This document shows positions 1 to 9,539 of a stretch of DNA of 64,000 nucleotides, piece by piece. The position numbers were made by a program, and so were the translations under genes. Position 1 is the first letter of the stretch. Every line of letters begins with the position of its first letter. The notes below the pieces were generated by a model. The model was not told where the DNA came from. It did not search any database and saw only the letters and a list, made by a program, of their open reading frames with translations. This DNA comes from Aeriscardovia aeriphila (GTDB lineage: Bacteria; Actinomycetota; Actinomycetes; Actinomycetales; Bifidobacteriaceae): positions 744,001 to 808,000 of the forward strand of contig NZ_MWWU01000002.1 in the NCBI RefSeq assembly GCF_002259595.1, written 5' to 3'.

Positions 1-770
1 TGGAAGAGGTCGTTCAAGCGGTCCTGGTTGATCTTGTCAACCTGCGCGTTGTGCGGGTAGAGGTGAATGACGGTTTCCGAGGCGGAAGGCCTCTTGCCCA
101 TACGAGATTGCAGCTCGCGCCGGTCGGCCACGCTCACCTGGTCGTTTCGAATGTCGGTGAGAATGTCGAGAAGCTCGCCGTCGTCTTGGCGGTGCTGCTC
201 GGTGATGTAACAGGTGCGGAATTTCGCGGTTTCCCAGGCGAAGGAATCCGTCATGAAGCCGTCGGGGTTCTTGCCGTGCGCGAGGTATTCTTTCTCTACT
301 TCTTCGACGCGAGGGTCGGGAGCTTCCAAGCCTTTGCGAGTGACAGGCGGGAGCTGGAAGAGGTCGCCAGCGAGAATGACTTGCAGGCCGCCGAAAGCGC
401 GTGCATCTGAGCGGATTTTGCGGCAAACTTCATCCACCATGTCCACAACGGAGGCTTTGAGCATGGAAATCTCGTCGATGACGAGAATATCCGTACTGCG
501 GATTGCTTGTGCGCGACGGCCACGAATTTCCGAGAGCTTTCTGGGCGTGAGCACCTGGGAAACGCCAATTCCTGCCCATGCGTGAACCGTCATGCCATCG
601 AGGTGAGTGGCGGCTATGCCTGTCGAGGCAGTGACAGCGACGTTTTTGCCGTGTTTGCGTGCCCAAGTGATGAACTGGTTGAGAACATAAGTTTTTCCAG
701 CGCCTGGCGCTCCAGTAATGAAAACAGAAAGGCCGGCTTTCATCAGTTCAAGCGCGTCGTGTTGCTTCAT
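1..770 (-). CDS. PIF1-family AAA/SF1B helicase, 3' part outside the window
   Basis: The minus-strand frame starts at ATG 770 (behind GAAGGTGCT) and stays open to the left edge, so about 256 N-terminal residues are visible. Walker A is GAPGAGKT at residues 20-27, followed by a TASTGIAATHL block, Walker B VIDEISM near residue 95 and a GGLQVILAGDLFQLPPV stretch, which together are typical of PIF1/RecD-like 5'-3' DNA helicases. The family acts in replication, recombination and G-quadruplex removal. The C-terminal helicase motifs lie outside, so full-length architecture is unknown. The next upstream gene on the same strand is oligoribonuclease, about 50 bp away. Confidence 0.85.
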   Translation of the reverse strand, partial: MKQHDALELMKAGLSVFITGAPGAGKTYVLNQFITWARKHGKNVAVTASTGIAATHLDGMTVHAWAGIGVSQVLTPRKLSEIRGRRAQAIRSTDILVIDEISMLKASVVDMVDEVCRKIRSDARAFGGLQVILAGDLFQLPPVTRKGLEAPDPRVEEVEKEYLAHGKNPDGFMTDSFAWETAKFRTCYITEQHRQDDGELLDILTDIRNDQVSVADRRELQSRMGKRPSASETVIHLYPHNAQVDKINQDRLNDLF

Positions 771-820
771 AGCACCTTCTCTCAGACGCTGGAATCACTT
801 CAGTTCGGCTTGTGGTGAGC

Positions 821-1516
821 TCAGTAGTCGAGCTTCGACTCTCCCGACTTGTCAGCAAGCACCCGACCATGGCCCTCATATTGACGCAACAGAGAGGTTG
901 CCTCCACATGCTCGCAGATTTTCTTCGCTTCCTCAGTGTCGGGGCCAGGAACAGGCTTGAACATCACTTCACGGTAGAAGCGCAGCTCGTCGATAGATTC
1001 GATGATGTCACCCAACGAGCGGTCCTGGCCATACTTTCCTGGACGTTCCACGAATGCTGCCGGGTACCAGCGACGGCACAGCTCCTTGAAGCTGGACACA
1101 TCAATAGAGCGATAGTGCAATTGACTCATCAGGTTGGGCATGAAGTGGTCAAGGAACTTCTTATCCGAGCCAATGGTGTTACCAGCCAGGTGGGCTTTAC
1201 CTTCAGCAGGCAGATATGGCTGAATGTAGTCGATGACCTGCTTCTCAGCCTCCTGGTAGCTCACGCCATGCTTCATCTTTTCCATCAGGCCGTTTTCCGT
1301 GTGCATATTGCGCACGAAATCATTCATCTGCTCCAAAGCTGCATCGCTTGGCTTGATGACGATGTCAATACCCTCGTCGAGCACGTTGAGATCGAAATCA
1401 GTAGGGACCACGGCAATCTCACACAGCTCGTCGTGGAACACATCAAGGCCCGTCATCTCACAGTCGATCCACAAAAGTCTCGATTCTTGAGAGCTAAAGG
1501 TCTGAAAATCTGCCAT
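821..1516 (-). CDS. orn: Oligoribonuclease
   Basis: A 231-residue protein of usual Orn length, starting at ATG 1516 behind GAAAGG (an in-frame TTG lies 6 bp upstream). It belongs to the DEDDh 3'-5' exonucleases that degrade 2-5 nt RNAs to mononucleotides in the cytoplasm. The first metal-binding pair is in [12 protein letters not shown] (D18, E20), the third acid in a [11 protein letters not shown] block, and the last acid in [16 protein letters not shown]. The catalytic His that normally sits five residues before the last Asp (HxALxD) reads as Asp here (GQDRSLGD), confirmed at codon level (CAG GAC CGC). Identity as Orn is secure; full activity is not. Confidence 0.93.
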   Translation of the reverse strand: MADFQTFSSQESRLLWIDCEMTGLDVFHDELCEIAVVPTDFDLNVLDEGIDIVIKPSDAALEQMNDFVRNMHTENGLMEKMKHGVSYQEAEKQVIDYIQPYLPAEGKAHLAGNTIGSDKKFLDHFMPNLMSQLHYRSIDVSSFKELCRRWYPAAFVERPGKYGQDRSLGDIIESIDELRFYREVMFKPVPGPDTEEAKKICEHVEATSLLRQYEGHGRVLADKSGESKLDY

Positions 1517-1567
1517 TACCAATGCCTTTCTTCATAACAGATCAGGACAGAACTTATCACCATAATA

Positions 1568-2107
1568 TTAGCGGCGGACGTGATGATCCGCATTTTCTAA
1601 CGCTTCCAGCGTCAACTGTTCAGCCCGGCTCGCAACCATATGAGAAGTGGCAAACAGCGCAAGGGCAAGAACCAGGAAGATTATCACCACGAAAATCGCC
1701 TCTAACTGCGGCCAAAACACCACGCGAATCAGTGTAATGAGCACCGCCAGGCTGCTCGCAATACCCATGCGTCGAATATTTCTCGACACGCGCAGCGAAA
1801 TAGGCTTGTCGAGCACGACACGTTCCACCACGTCGAGTTCGGCCAGAATCCACACTCCCAGCAGGGACATGCTCATCATGTACGCCGGACCGGAGAGCAT
1901 GTAGAGCTTGTCCGTGCGATAGCCGTCGTGGAAAGCGAGCTGTAAGGCGCGAGAATACTGAGGAGCAGCCAGAATAAAGATTGCCAGAATCACCATCAGC
2001 ACCCACCCGGCAATGCGGGCTGTCTGCACGAAGTTCTTCGCTTTTTCACGGTGCGCTGCAATCCGCTCTTCGGCTTGTGCCCTGCGGTTTTCTTCCAGCG
2101 TGCTCAT
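1568..2107 (-). CDS. Membrane protein of unknown function (four predicted TM)
   Basis: About 179 residues from ATG 2107 (MSTLEENRRAQ); an upstream in-frame ATG at 2122 lacks a better ribosome site. A charged N-terminal helix is followed by four hydrophobic segments (roughly residues 30-50, 70-90, 115-135 and 140-160), then a short cytoplasmic tail. I recognise no family motif. It lies between guaB and orn on the same strand and may be transcribed with orn. One dispersed GATTATCA word lies in the codons of the last TM segment (1679-1686). Confidence 0.75.
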   Translation of the reverse strand: MSTLEENRRAQAEERIAAHREKAKNFVQTARIAGWVLMVILAIFILAAPQYSRALQLAFHDGYRTDKLYMLSGPAYMMSMSLLGVWILAELDVVERVVLDKPISLRVSRNIRRMGIASSLAVLITLIRVVFWPQLEAIFVVIIFLVLALALFATSHMVASRAEQLTLEALENADHHVRR

Positions 2108-2302
2108 AAGCCTCCCTGGCAATCTCAGTGAACTGACAACAGTATCAGCGAACTGGCAATCTCAATAAACTCCTTCAACGCTAGCACGCGAGAGCCTCAG
2201 AATTCCCAGCGCGCCAGCAAGTTTTGCGCCGAGAGTTGAGGTTGCCGCCAGTTTGAGACCACCAACTCTCCGCGCCAGCTTGCGTCCACCAGCTTGCGCA
2301 TA

Positions 2303-2335
2303 CAAAAAGGGCTTGACCCTCACAAGCCAAGCCCT
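2303..2335 (-). terminator. Rho-independent terminator of guaB
   Basis: On the minus strand AGGGCTTG and CAAGCCCT (8 bp, arms 2328-2335 and 2308-2315) enclose a 12-nt loop and run into five T. It lies about 50 bp after the guaB stop. Confidence 0.8.
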
Positions 2336-2384
2336 CACAACAACGCCGTCACAGCGAGCTGTTCAGAAACGTGCAGCGAACCAC

Positions 2385-3998
<1,614 letters not shown>

Positions 3999-4001
3999 TT
4001 A

Positions 4002-4637
4002 TCACCGCGCTTGAAGCATCGCTTCGAGCAAGTTATACACGTCCAGCGTGTCCTTGGCATCGGAGAGCGCCCGATGTTTTTCCACCCTGGTAATCCCGAG
4101 CCGTATCATGACGTCTTGGAGGCGGTGGCGCCTTTCTTGCGGGAATTTATCGCGCGAAATCAGCATCGTGTCGATCAGCTTGTTGGTGACGCTTGGCAAC
4201 AGGAATCGCTCGGCTGCGGCTTGCAAAAAGCTTTGGTCAAAGCTCACATTGTGGCCCAGAAGAGGCCTGTTGCCCAGCAGTTTCCGCACTGTAGGGAAAA
4301 CCTCGCCCAATGTTGGCTGGTTGACGAGGTCACTATCGCTGATGTGCGTGAGCTGGACGATGACCGGCGCAAGATTAACACCGGGGTAAATCAGCTGCGA
4401 GTATTCGTCGACAATTTTCCCGTCAATCACCTTGGCCATGCCGATGTCGATAATCTCGCACTCTTCGGGTTTAAGGCCGGTGGTTTCGAGGTCGAGTGCG
4501 ATGAGGTCAGCGTCCGACCAATCGAGGCTCTTGGGTGCAATATTGCCCAGCTCGTCTGCTGCAAGGCCTGAAAGTTGAGCTTGTTGTTCACCCTGCTGTA
4601 CTGGTTCCTGCTGTGCCTGTTGTGATGTCGTGCTCAT
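4002..4637 (-). CDS. DnaQ-like DEDDh 3'-5' exonuclease
   Basis: 211 residues from ATG 4637 (SD GAGGG); an in-frame GTG at 4655 overlapping the upstream stop is the alternative. After a Gln-rich leader of about 30 residues come the exonuclease motifs: ALDLETTGLKPEE (Exo I), LLGHNVSFDQSFL (Exo II) and EKHRALSDAKDTLDVYNLL (Exo III, HxxxxD). It resembles the proofreading epsilon subunit or RNase T type domain, but the genuine role (DNA repair versus RNA trimming) cannot be told. It is the last gene of the clcA-prfA run. Its TGA stop is the first three bases of a TGATAATC copy of the dispersed word. Confidence 0.88.
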   Translation of the reverse strand: MSTTSQQAQQEPVQQGEQQAQLSGLAADELGNIAPKSLDWSDADLIALDLETTGLKPEECEIIDIGMAKVIDGKIVDEYSQLIYPGVNLAPVIVQLTHISDSDLVNQPTLGEVFPTVRKLLGNRPLLGHNVSFDQSFLQAAAERFLLPSVTNKLIDTMLISRDKFPQERRHRLQDVMIRLGITRVEKHRALSDAKDTLDVYNLLEAMLQAR

Positions 4638-4651
4638 ATCTGTTCCCTCGC

Positions 4652-5254
4652 TCACGCCTTATGCTCATCCTGGTGACGCTGATCTTGTGCCAGCCCTGAA
4701 CCGCTGTGATGCGATTTCTTGTTCACCGATTTCTTGTTCTGTGATTTTTTATTCTGAGGCTGGCTGGGCTTGTCAAAGGTCAAGCCGGCCACAAGCTCCG
4801 CACCCAAAATCAGAACAGCGCCGACGAACACTGACCACACAAAGATCGTGTGGTCGTAGAAGTTCAAATCTCCCAAAATCAGCAGTGTGCCGAAGAGGAT
4901 GACAAGTTTGAAAATCCAGTTGACCATGGTGGCCATCGTAAAAGTACGCATCGGGTTTTGCGCGCGCTTCAGCCCCGGCATATGAGAGGTCACCCAAAAA
5001 GCCACAGGAGTACTCAAGCAAAAGATCACTACCACCACAACGGCGAGCACAATAGCCCACACGTGTGGTGCTCCCCCAATCACGGCTCCGGCAATCACTT
5101 CCGCCAGAGTGAACAACGAGAGCAGCGGACGGGTTATGTGCAAAACTGCTGCCACATACCTGTCCATCATGTCGGCGTTCTTGGGCCGATCATTCAAAAT
5201 CGCTTCGAGCTCAACGTCGCGCTGTTGGCTCTCATCGTTTGTGACATCACTCAT
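4652..5254 (-). CDS. AtpI-like small integral membrane protein
   Basis: About 200 residues from ATG 5254, preceded by GGAGGT and overlapping the GT4 gene's stop in the string ATGAGTGA. There are four TM segments between residues 40 and 165 and a Lys/Asn/Gln/Ser-rich tail with repeated NKKS units. In bifidobacteria I know a similar small membrane protein between the WecA-like transferase and the ATP synthase genes, often annotated as ATP synthase I-like, a predicted helper of c-ring assembly. No atp genes follow here, so the assignment rests on topology and neighbourhood only. Confidence 0.7.
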   Translation of the reverse strand: MSDVTNDESQQRDVELEAILNDRPKNADMMDRYVAAVLHITRPLLSLFTLAEVIAGAVIGGAPHVWAIVLAVVVVVIFCLSTPVAFWVTSHMPGLKRAQNPMRTFTMATMVNWIFKLVILFGTLLILGDLNFYDHTIFVWSVFVGAVLILGAELVAGLTFDKPSQPQNKKSQNKKSVNKKSHHSGSGLAQDQRHQDEHKA

Positions 5255-6389
5255 CGCGACCTCCAATATGCTGGCCTGCTTGCGCGTGAGCGCGAATCTC
5301 TGCCAAACGGCGACGATAATGCGGAGCCATCGTCGCCACCGTCAACACTGGCACGACGACACAAGCCACAATGAAAATCTCCCAGAGCGGGACAAAAAGC
5401 GTGGAAATAGCGCCAAAGGAAATGAGGGCAGCCCAGCCCCACAAAATCGCAACGGCGCCACGAATCGAATGGCCAATGCGGATCATGCGATGATGCAAGT
5501 GCATGCGGTCAGGGTGCATCGGCGACTGGCCCTTCGCCAAACGGCGAGTAATAGCTAGGCACATGTCGAGCACGGGGATGAAAAGCACCAAGATTGGCAG
5601 AATGAGTGGCATGAAGATCGGCAAATACGTCGAGCTCGTCATCGTTGCCGGGTCGAGGTGGCCGGTGAGAACAATCGAAGCCACGGTCAGCAAATAGCCC
5701 AAGAGCATGGAGCCTGAATCACCCATGAAGAGTTTGGCTGGATGCCAGTTTTCCATGAGGAAGCCCACGCAAATACCCACCAAACACACATCCACCAAAA
5801 TGGCCATGGAAGCGTAGCTCGGCTGAGTTCGGGCCAAAATATACGAATACGCGGCAAACGCGATACCGCCGATCGCGCAAATTCCTGCGGCGAGGCCGTC
5901 CAAACCATCTACAAAGTTGACAGCATTAATCGACGCCACAATCAAAAAGGCCGTCACCGCCATGGAAACCGAGGGGCTTGCCGTAATCAGCGAATGTCCC
6001 CACGGCAGCGAAACGATTTGCACGCCCTGCCAGGAGACGAAAACAGAGATGAGAATCTGGCCGGACATTTTGAGCATCCAGTCCAAATCCCAAATATCGT
6101 CGCACACACCGAGCAGGCAGATTGCTACTGCGCCGACAAGAATAACCCAGGCTTGGTGGGAATTGCGGAAAAGTCCGCCGATCCACGGCATACGGGAGGC
6201 GAAGAGGAAAGCGATGATGAAACCGAAGAGCATGCCTACTCCGCCCATGCGCGGGGTGGGGACGCGGTGAACGTCACGTTTGCGAATTTCGCCCACAGCG
6301 CCCATATCGATGGCGAGATGCCTGATCAGCGGGGTCACCAAATAGGTTGCCGCTGCTGCAATCGCTGCGATCAGAAGGTAAACGCGCAT
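5247..6389 (-). CDS. wecA: Undecaprenyl-phosphate GlcNAc-1-phosphate transferase-like (GT4, WecA/TagO/Rfe family)
   Basis: A 380-residue polytopic membrane protein with about 10-11 TM helices. It carries the family signatures: DDIWDLDW (Mg2+-binding Asp pair), NAVNFVDGLDGLAAG, FMGDSGSMLLGY and the His-rich RMHLHHRMI near the C-terminus. The family transfers a sugar-1-phosphate to the lipid carrier on the inner face of the membrane, starting cell-wall polymer synthesis. Start ATG 6389 follows AAGGCGG. It lies downstream of tsaC and overlaps the AtpI-like gene by 8 nt, suggesting translational coupling. The exact sugar substrate cannot be read from sequence. Confidence 0.93.
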   Translation of the reverse strand: MRVYLLIAAIAAAATYLVTPLIRHLAIDMGAVGEIRKRDVHRVPTPRMGGVGMLFGFIIAFLFASRMPWIGGLFRNSHQAWVILVGAVAICLLGVCDDIWDLDWMLKMSGQILISVFVSWQGVQIVSLPWGHSLITASPSVSMAVTAFLIVASINAVNFVDGLDGLAAGICAIGGIAFAAYSYILARTQPSYASMAILVDVCLVGICVGFLMENWHPAKLFMGDSGSMLLGYLLTVASIVLTGHLDPATMTSSTYLPIFMPLILPILVLFIPVLDMCLAITRRLAKGQSPMHPDRMHLHHRMIRIGHSIRGAVAILWGWAALISFGAISTLFVPLWEIFIVACVVVPVLTVATMAPHYRRRLAEIRAHAQAGQHIGGRDE

Positions 6390-6452
6390 AACACCGCCTT
6401 TGCTAGTACTTCTTCGATGCTAGCTCATTGCCTTACTTCCTGCACGCAAGGC

Positions 6453-7166
6453 CTACTGTTGTGGATAACTGATAATCTCAGCAAGTCGAGACCGAGAGAT
6501 TACCCCTTCGCGCAGCACGTCAATGCCCAAAGCAGCCCCAGGAGCAGCCTTCACCACCGTCGACGCAACCGGGCCAGGGGTCGGGCCAGCATCCAGGTAG
6601 AGCGCCACCGAGTCACCCAACGCAGCAGCAGCTTGCCACGCCGAGGTTGCAGACTCTTCACCCGAGAGGTTCGCCGAAGTCGCCGCCAGTGGCCCCGTCA
6701 CAGCAGTAATCGCATGCAAAGCGTCACTATCGGGCACGCGAATAGCCTGCGTCAAACTGCCATCGTCCTCGCGGCGAACAGTGGCCAGAGGGGTCGACTC
6801 GCGAGCCTGCGCAATCGGTGAGAAACCACCCGGCAGAAGGGCTGCGCTCAAACGGTCCAGCGGCTGCGGAAGGCTCAAATGAAGCTGAGGCAGACGCTCC
6901 AACGAGTCGAGCAAAACCTGAATAGACTTCGCCCGCGGGCGATGCTTTGCAGCAAAAATACGCTCTACCGCATGCGCGTTGGCTGGGTCTGCTGCCACAC
7001 CGTACACGGTGTCAGTGGGCACGACGACGAGCTGACCAGAACGGATGAGGAATGCCGCGAGTTTCAAGCTTTCCTCAGTGATAGGCAGCACGCGAGCCTT
7101 TACTTCTGCGCTGAGCTGTTGAGCGTACGTGAGCTCAGACGATTGCTTGGGTTGATAATCACTCAT
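6453..7166 (-). CDS. tsaC: Threonylcarbamoyl-AMP synthase (Sua5/YrdC/YwlC)
   Basis: 237 residues from ATG 7166, overlapping the prmC stop by 8 nt (ATGAGTGA). It makes L-threonylcarbamoyl-AMP from Thr, bicarbonate and ATP for the t6A37 modification of ANN-decoding tRNAs. The YrdC domain is clear: VVVPTDTVYGVAADP, a KHRPRAKSIQVLL block, and TSANLSGEESA. It lacks the C-terminal Sua5 domain, so it is the short TsaC form. The second to fourth residues after Met (SDYQ) are encoded by a copy of the dispersed GATTATCA word, and another copy sits at the C-terminus (EIISYPQQ). Confidence 0.93.
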   Translation of the reverse strand: MSDYQPKQSSELTYAQQLSAEVKARVLPITEESLKLAAFLIRSGQLVVVPTDTVYGVAADPANAHAVERIFAAKHRPRAKSIQVLLDSLERLPQLHLSLPQPLDRLSAALLPGGFSPIAQARESTPLATVRREDDGSLTQAIRVPDSDALHAITAVTGPLAATSANLSGEESATSAWQAAAALGDSVALYLDAGPTPGPVASTVVKAAPGAALGIDVLREGVISRSRLAEIISYPQQ

Positions 7167-8385
7167 TGCTCTCACTCCTTCGGCCAGCTGCTCGAGCCTG
7201 TGGTTGGTACGCTTGGCTCCACCGGTCTGCTCCAGAATAATCCTGGGCGGTCATGATCTGTTCAAAACCGGCGTTTTTATAAGCTTCTCGCATGGCTTGG
7301 CCTTGGGTGAGGTCATGCTCCATGGCAACGAACCCGCCCGGTTTCAGAATAGAGGCTACGTGGTGGATCAAAGCCTGAGGGAATTTCATCCCGTCAGCAG
7401 AACCGCCGTACAGGGCCATATCTGGGTCGCTGCTCGCCTCGGGCTGCTCGATGGGCCTCACGGTAGGCAGGTAAGGCGGGTTGGAAATGACGATGTCAAC
7501 GCCTGGGGTGAGCTGCTCCTTGCTTGCCAGTTTGGCGAAGGTCTCGTTCAAGAGTTTCCCCAGATTATCAGCCAGAACATCTGCTTGAATGCCGCAGAAA
7601 TTGGGCAACGCATAGCGTTTTTCATTGCGCCGCAAGTAAGCAAAGGCGCCATCGGAAAGTTCCACACCAACGACGAGCGCTTGAGGCAATTCTTGTGCGA
7701 TGCTCAGGCCTATTGCGCCACTTCCTGCGCATAGGTCGACGATGGTGAGCGGGTAAGGTTCGTCGGACTTACCGCTCTCGGCAGACTGCGCCATATGAGC
7801 CCGCGTCGAAGCGTCGCTAGCAAGCCTGCGAGCTGCTTCATCGAGAACGGCTTGTACTACGAGTTCGGTTTCGGGACGCGGCACAAACACACCCTGTCCT
7901 ACCTGCAACTCCAAGTTTCTGAAGGGAGCATAGCCGAGAATCCATTGCAATGGCTCGCGGTTCACGCGCCTGCTCACCACGTCAGCAAAACTGGCACGAA
8001 CGAGCTGCTCGTATGCGGCTTCACTCAACTCGCCGTCAGCTTCAGAACTGTTTCCCCCACTCTGAAAAACCCCAGTTCCCGCGTGGACCTCAGCGCTACT
8101 CCCCTCGCTCTGCGCCTGCGCAAACAGTTCGCGCGCATGCGCGAGCACCTGGCCCCACGGCTCGTTCATCACTTCCCACACGCGCAAGCGCGAGAGCAGC
8201 TGCCCAGAAAGCTCAAAGCGCTTGCCCGCTAAGCTGAAAGCGAGGAGTTCGCGGGCTTCAAAACCTGCTGAAGCCTGCTCAATCCCCGCATCCGTCAACA
8301 CCTGAGAAAGCGCAGTGACGACAGTGTGCAGGCGAGATGGAGGCGCACTGATAATCTCAAGAAATGCTGAAGAAGGGTGAGCCAT
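7159..8385 (-). CDS. prmC: Release factor glutamine methyltransferase, enlarged
   Basis: PrmC methylates the Gln of the GGQ motif in RF1 and RF2 using SAM; prfA (RF1) is immediately upstream and overlaps by TGATG. The SAM site reads VDLCAGSGAIGLSIA and the catalytic signature is DIVISNPPYLP. At 408 residues it is over 100 longer than typical PrmC (about 280). The extra length is a Gly/Ser/Glu-rich insertion at about residues 88-130 in the N-terminal RF-binding domain and a smaller one near 175-205. Motif copies lie in the N-terminal codons (8349-8356) and at 7563-7570 (DNLGKLL). Confidence 0.95.
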   Translation of the reverse strand: MAHPSSAFLEIISAPPSRLHTVVTALSQVLTDAGIEQASAGFEARELLAFSLAGKRFELSGQLLSRLRVWEVMNEPWGQVLAHARELFAQAQSEGSSAEVHAGTGVFQSGGNSSEADGELSEAAYEQLVRASFADVVSRRVNREPLQWILGYAPFRNLELQVGQGVFVPRPETELVVQAVLDEAARRLASDASTRAHMAQSAESGKSDEPYPLTIVDLCAGSGAIGLSIAQELPQALVVGVELSDGAFAYLRRNEKRYALPNFCGIQADVLADNLGKLLNETFAKLASKEQLTPGVDIVISNPPYLPTVRPIEQPEASSDPDMALYGGSADGMKFPQALIHHVASILKPGGFVAMEHDLTQGQAMREAYKNAGFEQIMTAQDYSGADRWSQAYQPQARAAGRRSESNE

Positions 8386-9539
8386 CAGTGAGCCTGCGCT
8401 TGCAACTTAGCCTCTTCATCAGCGGCAATGCACGAGTCAATCACCGCCTGCAAGTCGCCTTGCATCACCTTGTCGAGGTTGTACGCCTTATAGCCCGAGC
8501 GATGGTCGACGATCCTGTTCTCCGGGAAGTTATACGTGCGGATTCGCTGGCTGCGGTCGAGGTTCCTCACCTGCGAGCGGCGCGCATCAGAAGCCTGAGC
8601 CTCCGCCTCCTCACGCTTGAGGGCCATCAAACGCGAGACGAGAACGCGCATAGCTGCCGCACGGTTTTGAATTTGGGAGCGCTGGTCCTGCATGCTCACC
8701 ACAATGCCCGTCGGAATATGGGTGAGGCGAACGGCCGAATAGGTGGTGTTCACGCCCTGACCGCCTGGGCCCGAAGCTTGGAAGGTGTCGACGCGAATAT
8801 CCTTAGGGTCGATCTCGATTTCCTCGTCCTCATCCGCCTCCGGGAACACGTATACGCCAGCCGCTGAGGTTTGAATGCGCCCCTGTGTATCGGTGACGGG
8901 GATTCGCTGGACGCGGTGCACACCACCCTCATACTTGAGCTGCGCCCACACGCCTTGGGAGGGGTCGGAAATATGAGGTGCGCGAATGGCGATCTGCGCG
9001 TCCTTAATACCGCCCAGGTCAGTCTCCGTGCTCGACTGAATTTCGACATTCCAGCCCTTGATCTGGGCAAAACGCTCGTACATGCGCAAAATATCGCCGG
9101 CAAACAGCGCTGCCTCTTCGCCGCCCGTGCCTGCCTTAATTTCCATAATGACGTCACGTCCGTCGTCAGGGTCGTGAGGCAACAAGGCTTGCCTGAGATT
9201 ATCAGCGCTGCTATTCCTCTGCTCTTCCAGCGCAGTCGCCTCAGCTTGCACGTCGCTCGCCTCAGGGTCGAGCTCTAACAGCTCGCGCGCTGCAGTCAAG
9301 TCAGCATCCGCACTCGAAAAAGCTCGGTAAGCGTCGACGACGACGCCGAGCTCGGCAAGTTGGCGGCCGAGTTTTTTCAGCGCAGCAGGGTTGGCTGCCA
9401 CCTCAGGGCTGGCCAAAGAGTTTTCCACTTGGGCGTGCGCGCGCAGAGCAGATTCGATCGCCGAGCTTTCAATGCCGTAAGCGTTCAGCGCTTCCTCATG
9501 CGCGTTCAATGTTTTCAGCAGTTCGTCAGAACTCGCCAT
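8385..9539 (-). CDS. prfA: Peptide chain release factor 1
   Basis: 384 residues; it recognises UAA/UAG and triggers peptidyl-tRNA hydrolysis. The catalytic loop is SGPGGQGVNTTYSAVRLTHIPTG (Gln methylated by PrmC), preceded by GTGGEEAALFAGDILRMY and followed by the domain 2/4 helix QDQRSQIQNRAAAM. It is slightly longer than the usual 355-360 residues owing to a longer N-terminal helical domain. The start ATG 9539 lies inside the last codons of clcA (14-bp overlap) and the stop overlaps the prmC start. Confidence 0.97.
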   Translation of the reverse strand: MASSDELLKTLNAHEEALNAYGIESSAIESALRAHAQVENSLASPEVAANPAALKKLGRQLAELGVVVDAYRAFSSADADLTAARELLELDPEASDVQAEATALEEQRNSSADNLRQALLPHDPDDGRDVIMEIKAGTGGEEAALFAGDILRMYERFAQIKGWNVEIQSSTETDLGGIKDAQIAIRAPHISDPSQGVWAQLKYEGGVHRVQRIPVTDTQGRIQTSAAGVYVFPEADEDEEIEIDPKDIRVDTFQASGPGGQGVNTTYSAVRLTHIPTGIVVSMQDQRSQIQNRAAAMRVLVSRLMALKREEAEAQASDARRSQVRNLDRSQRIRTYNFPENRIVDHRSGYKAYNLDKVMQGDLQAVIDSCIAADEEAKLQAQAH

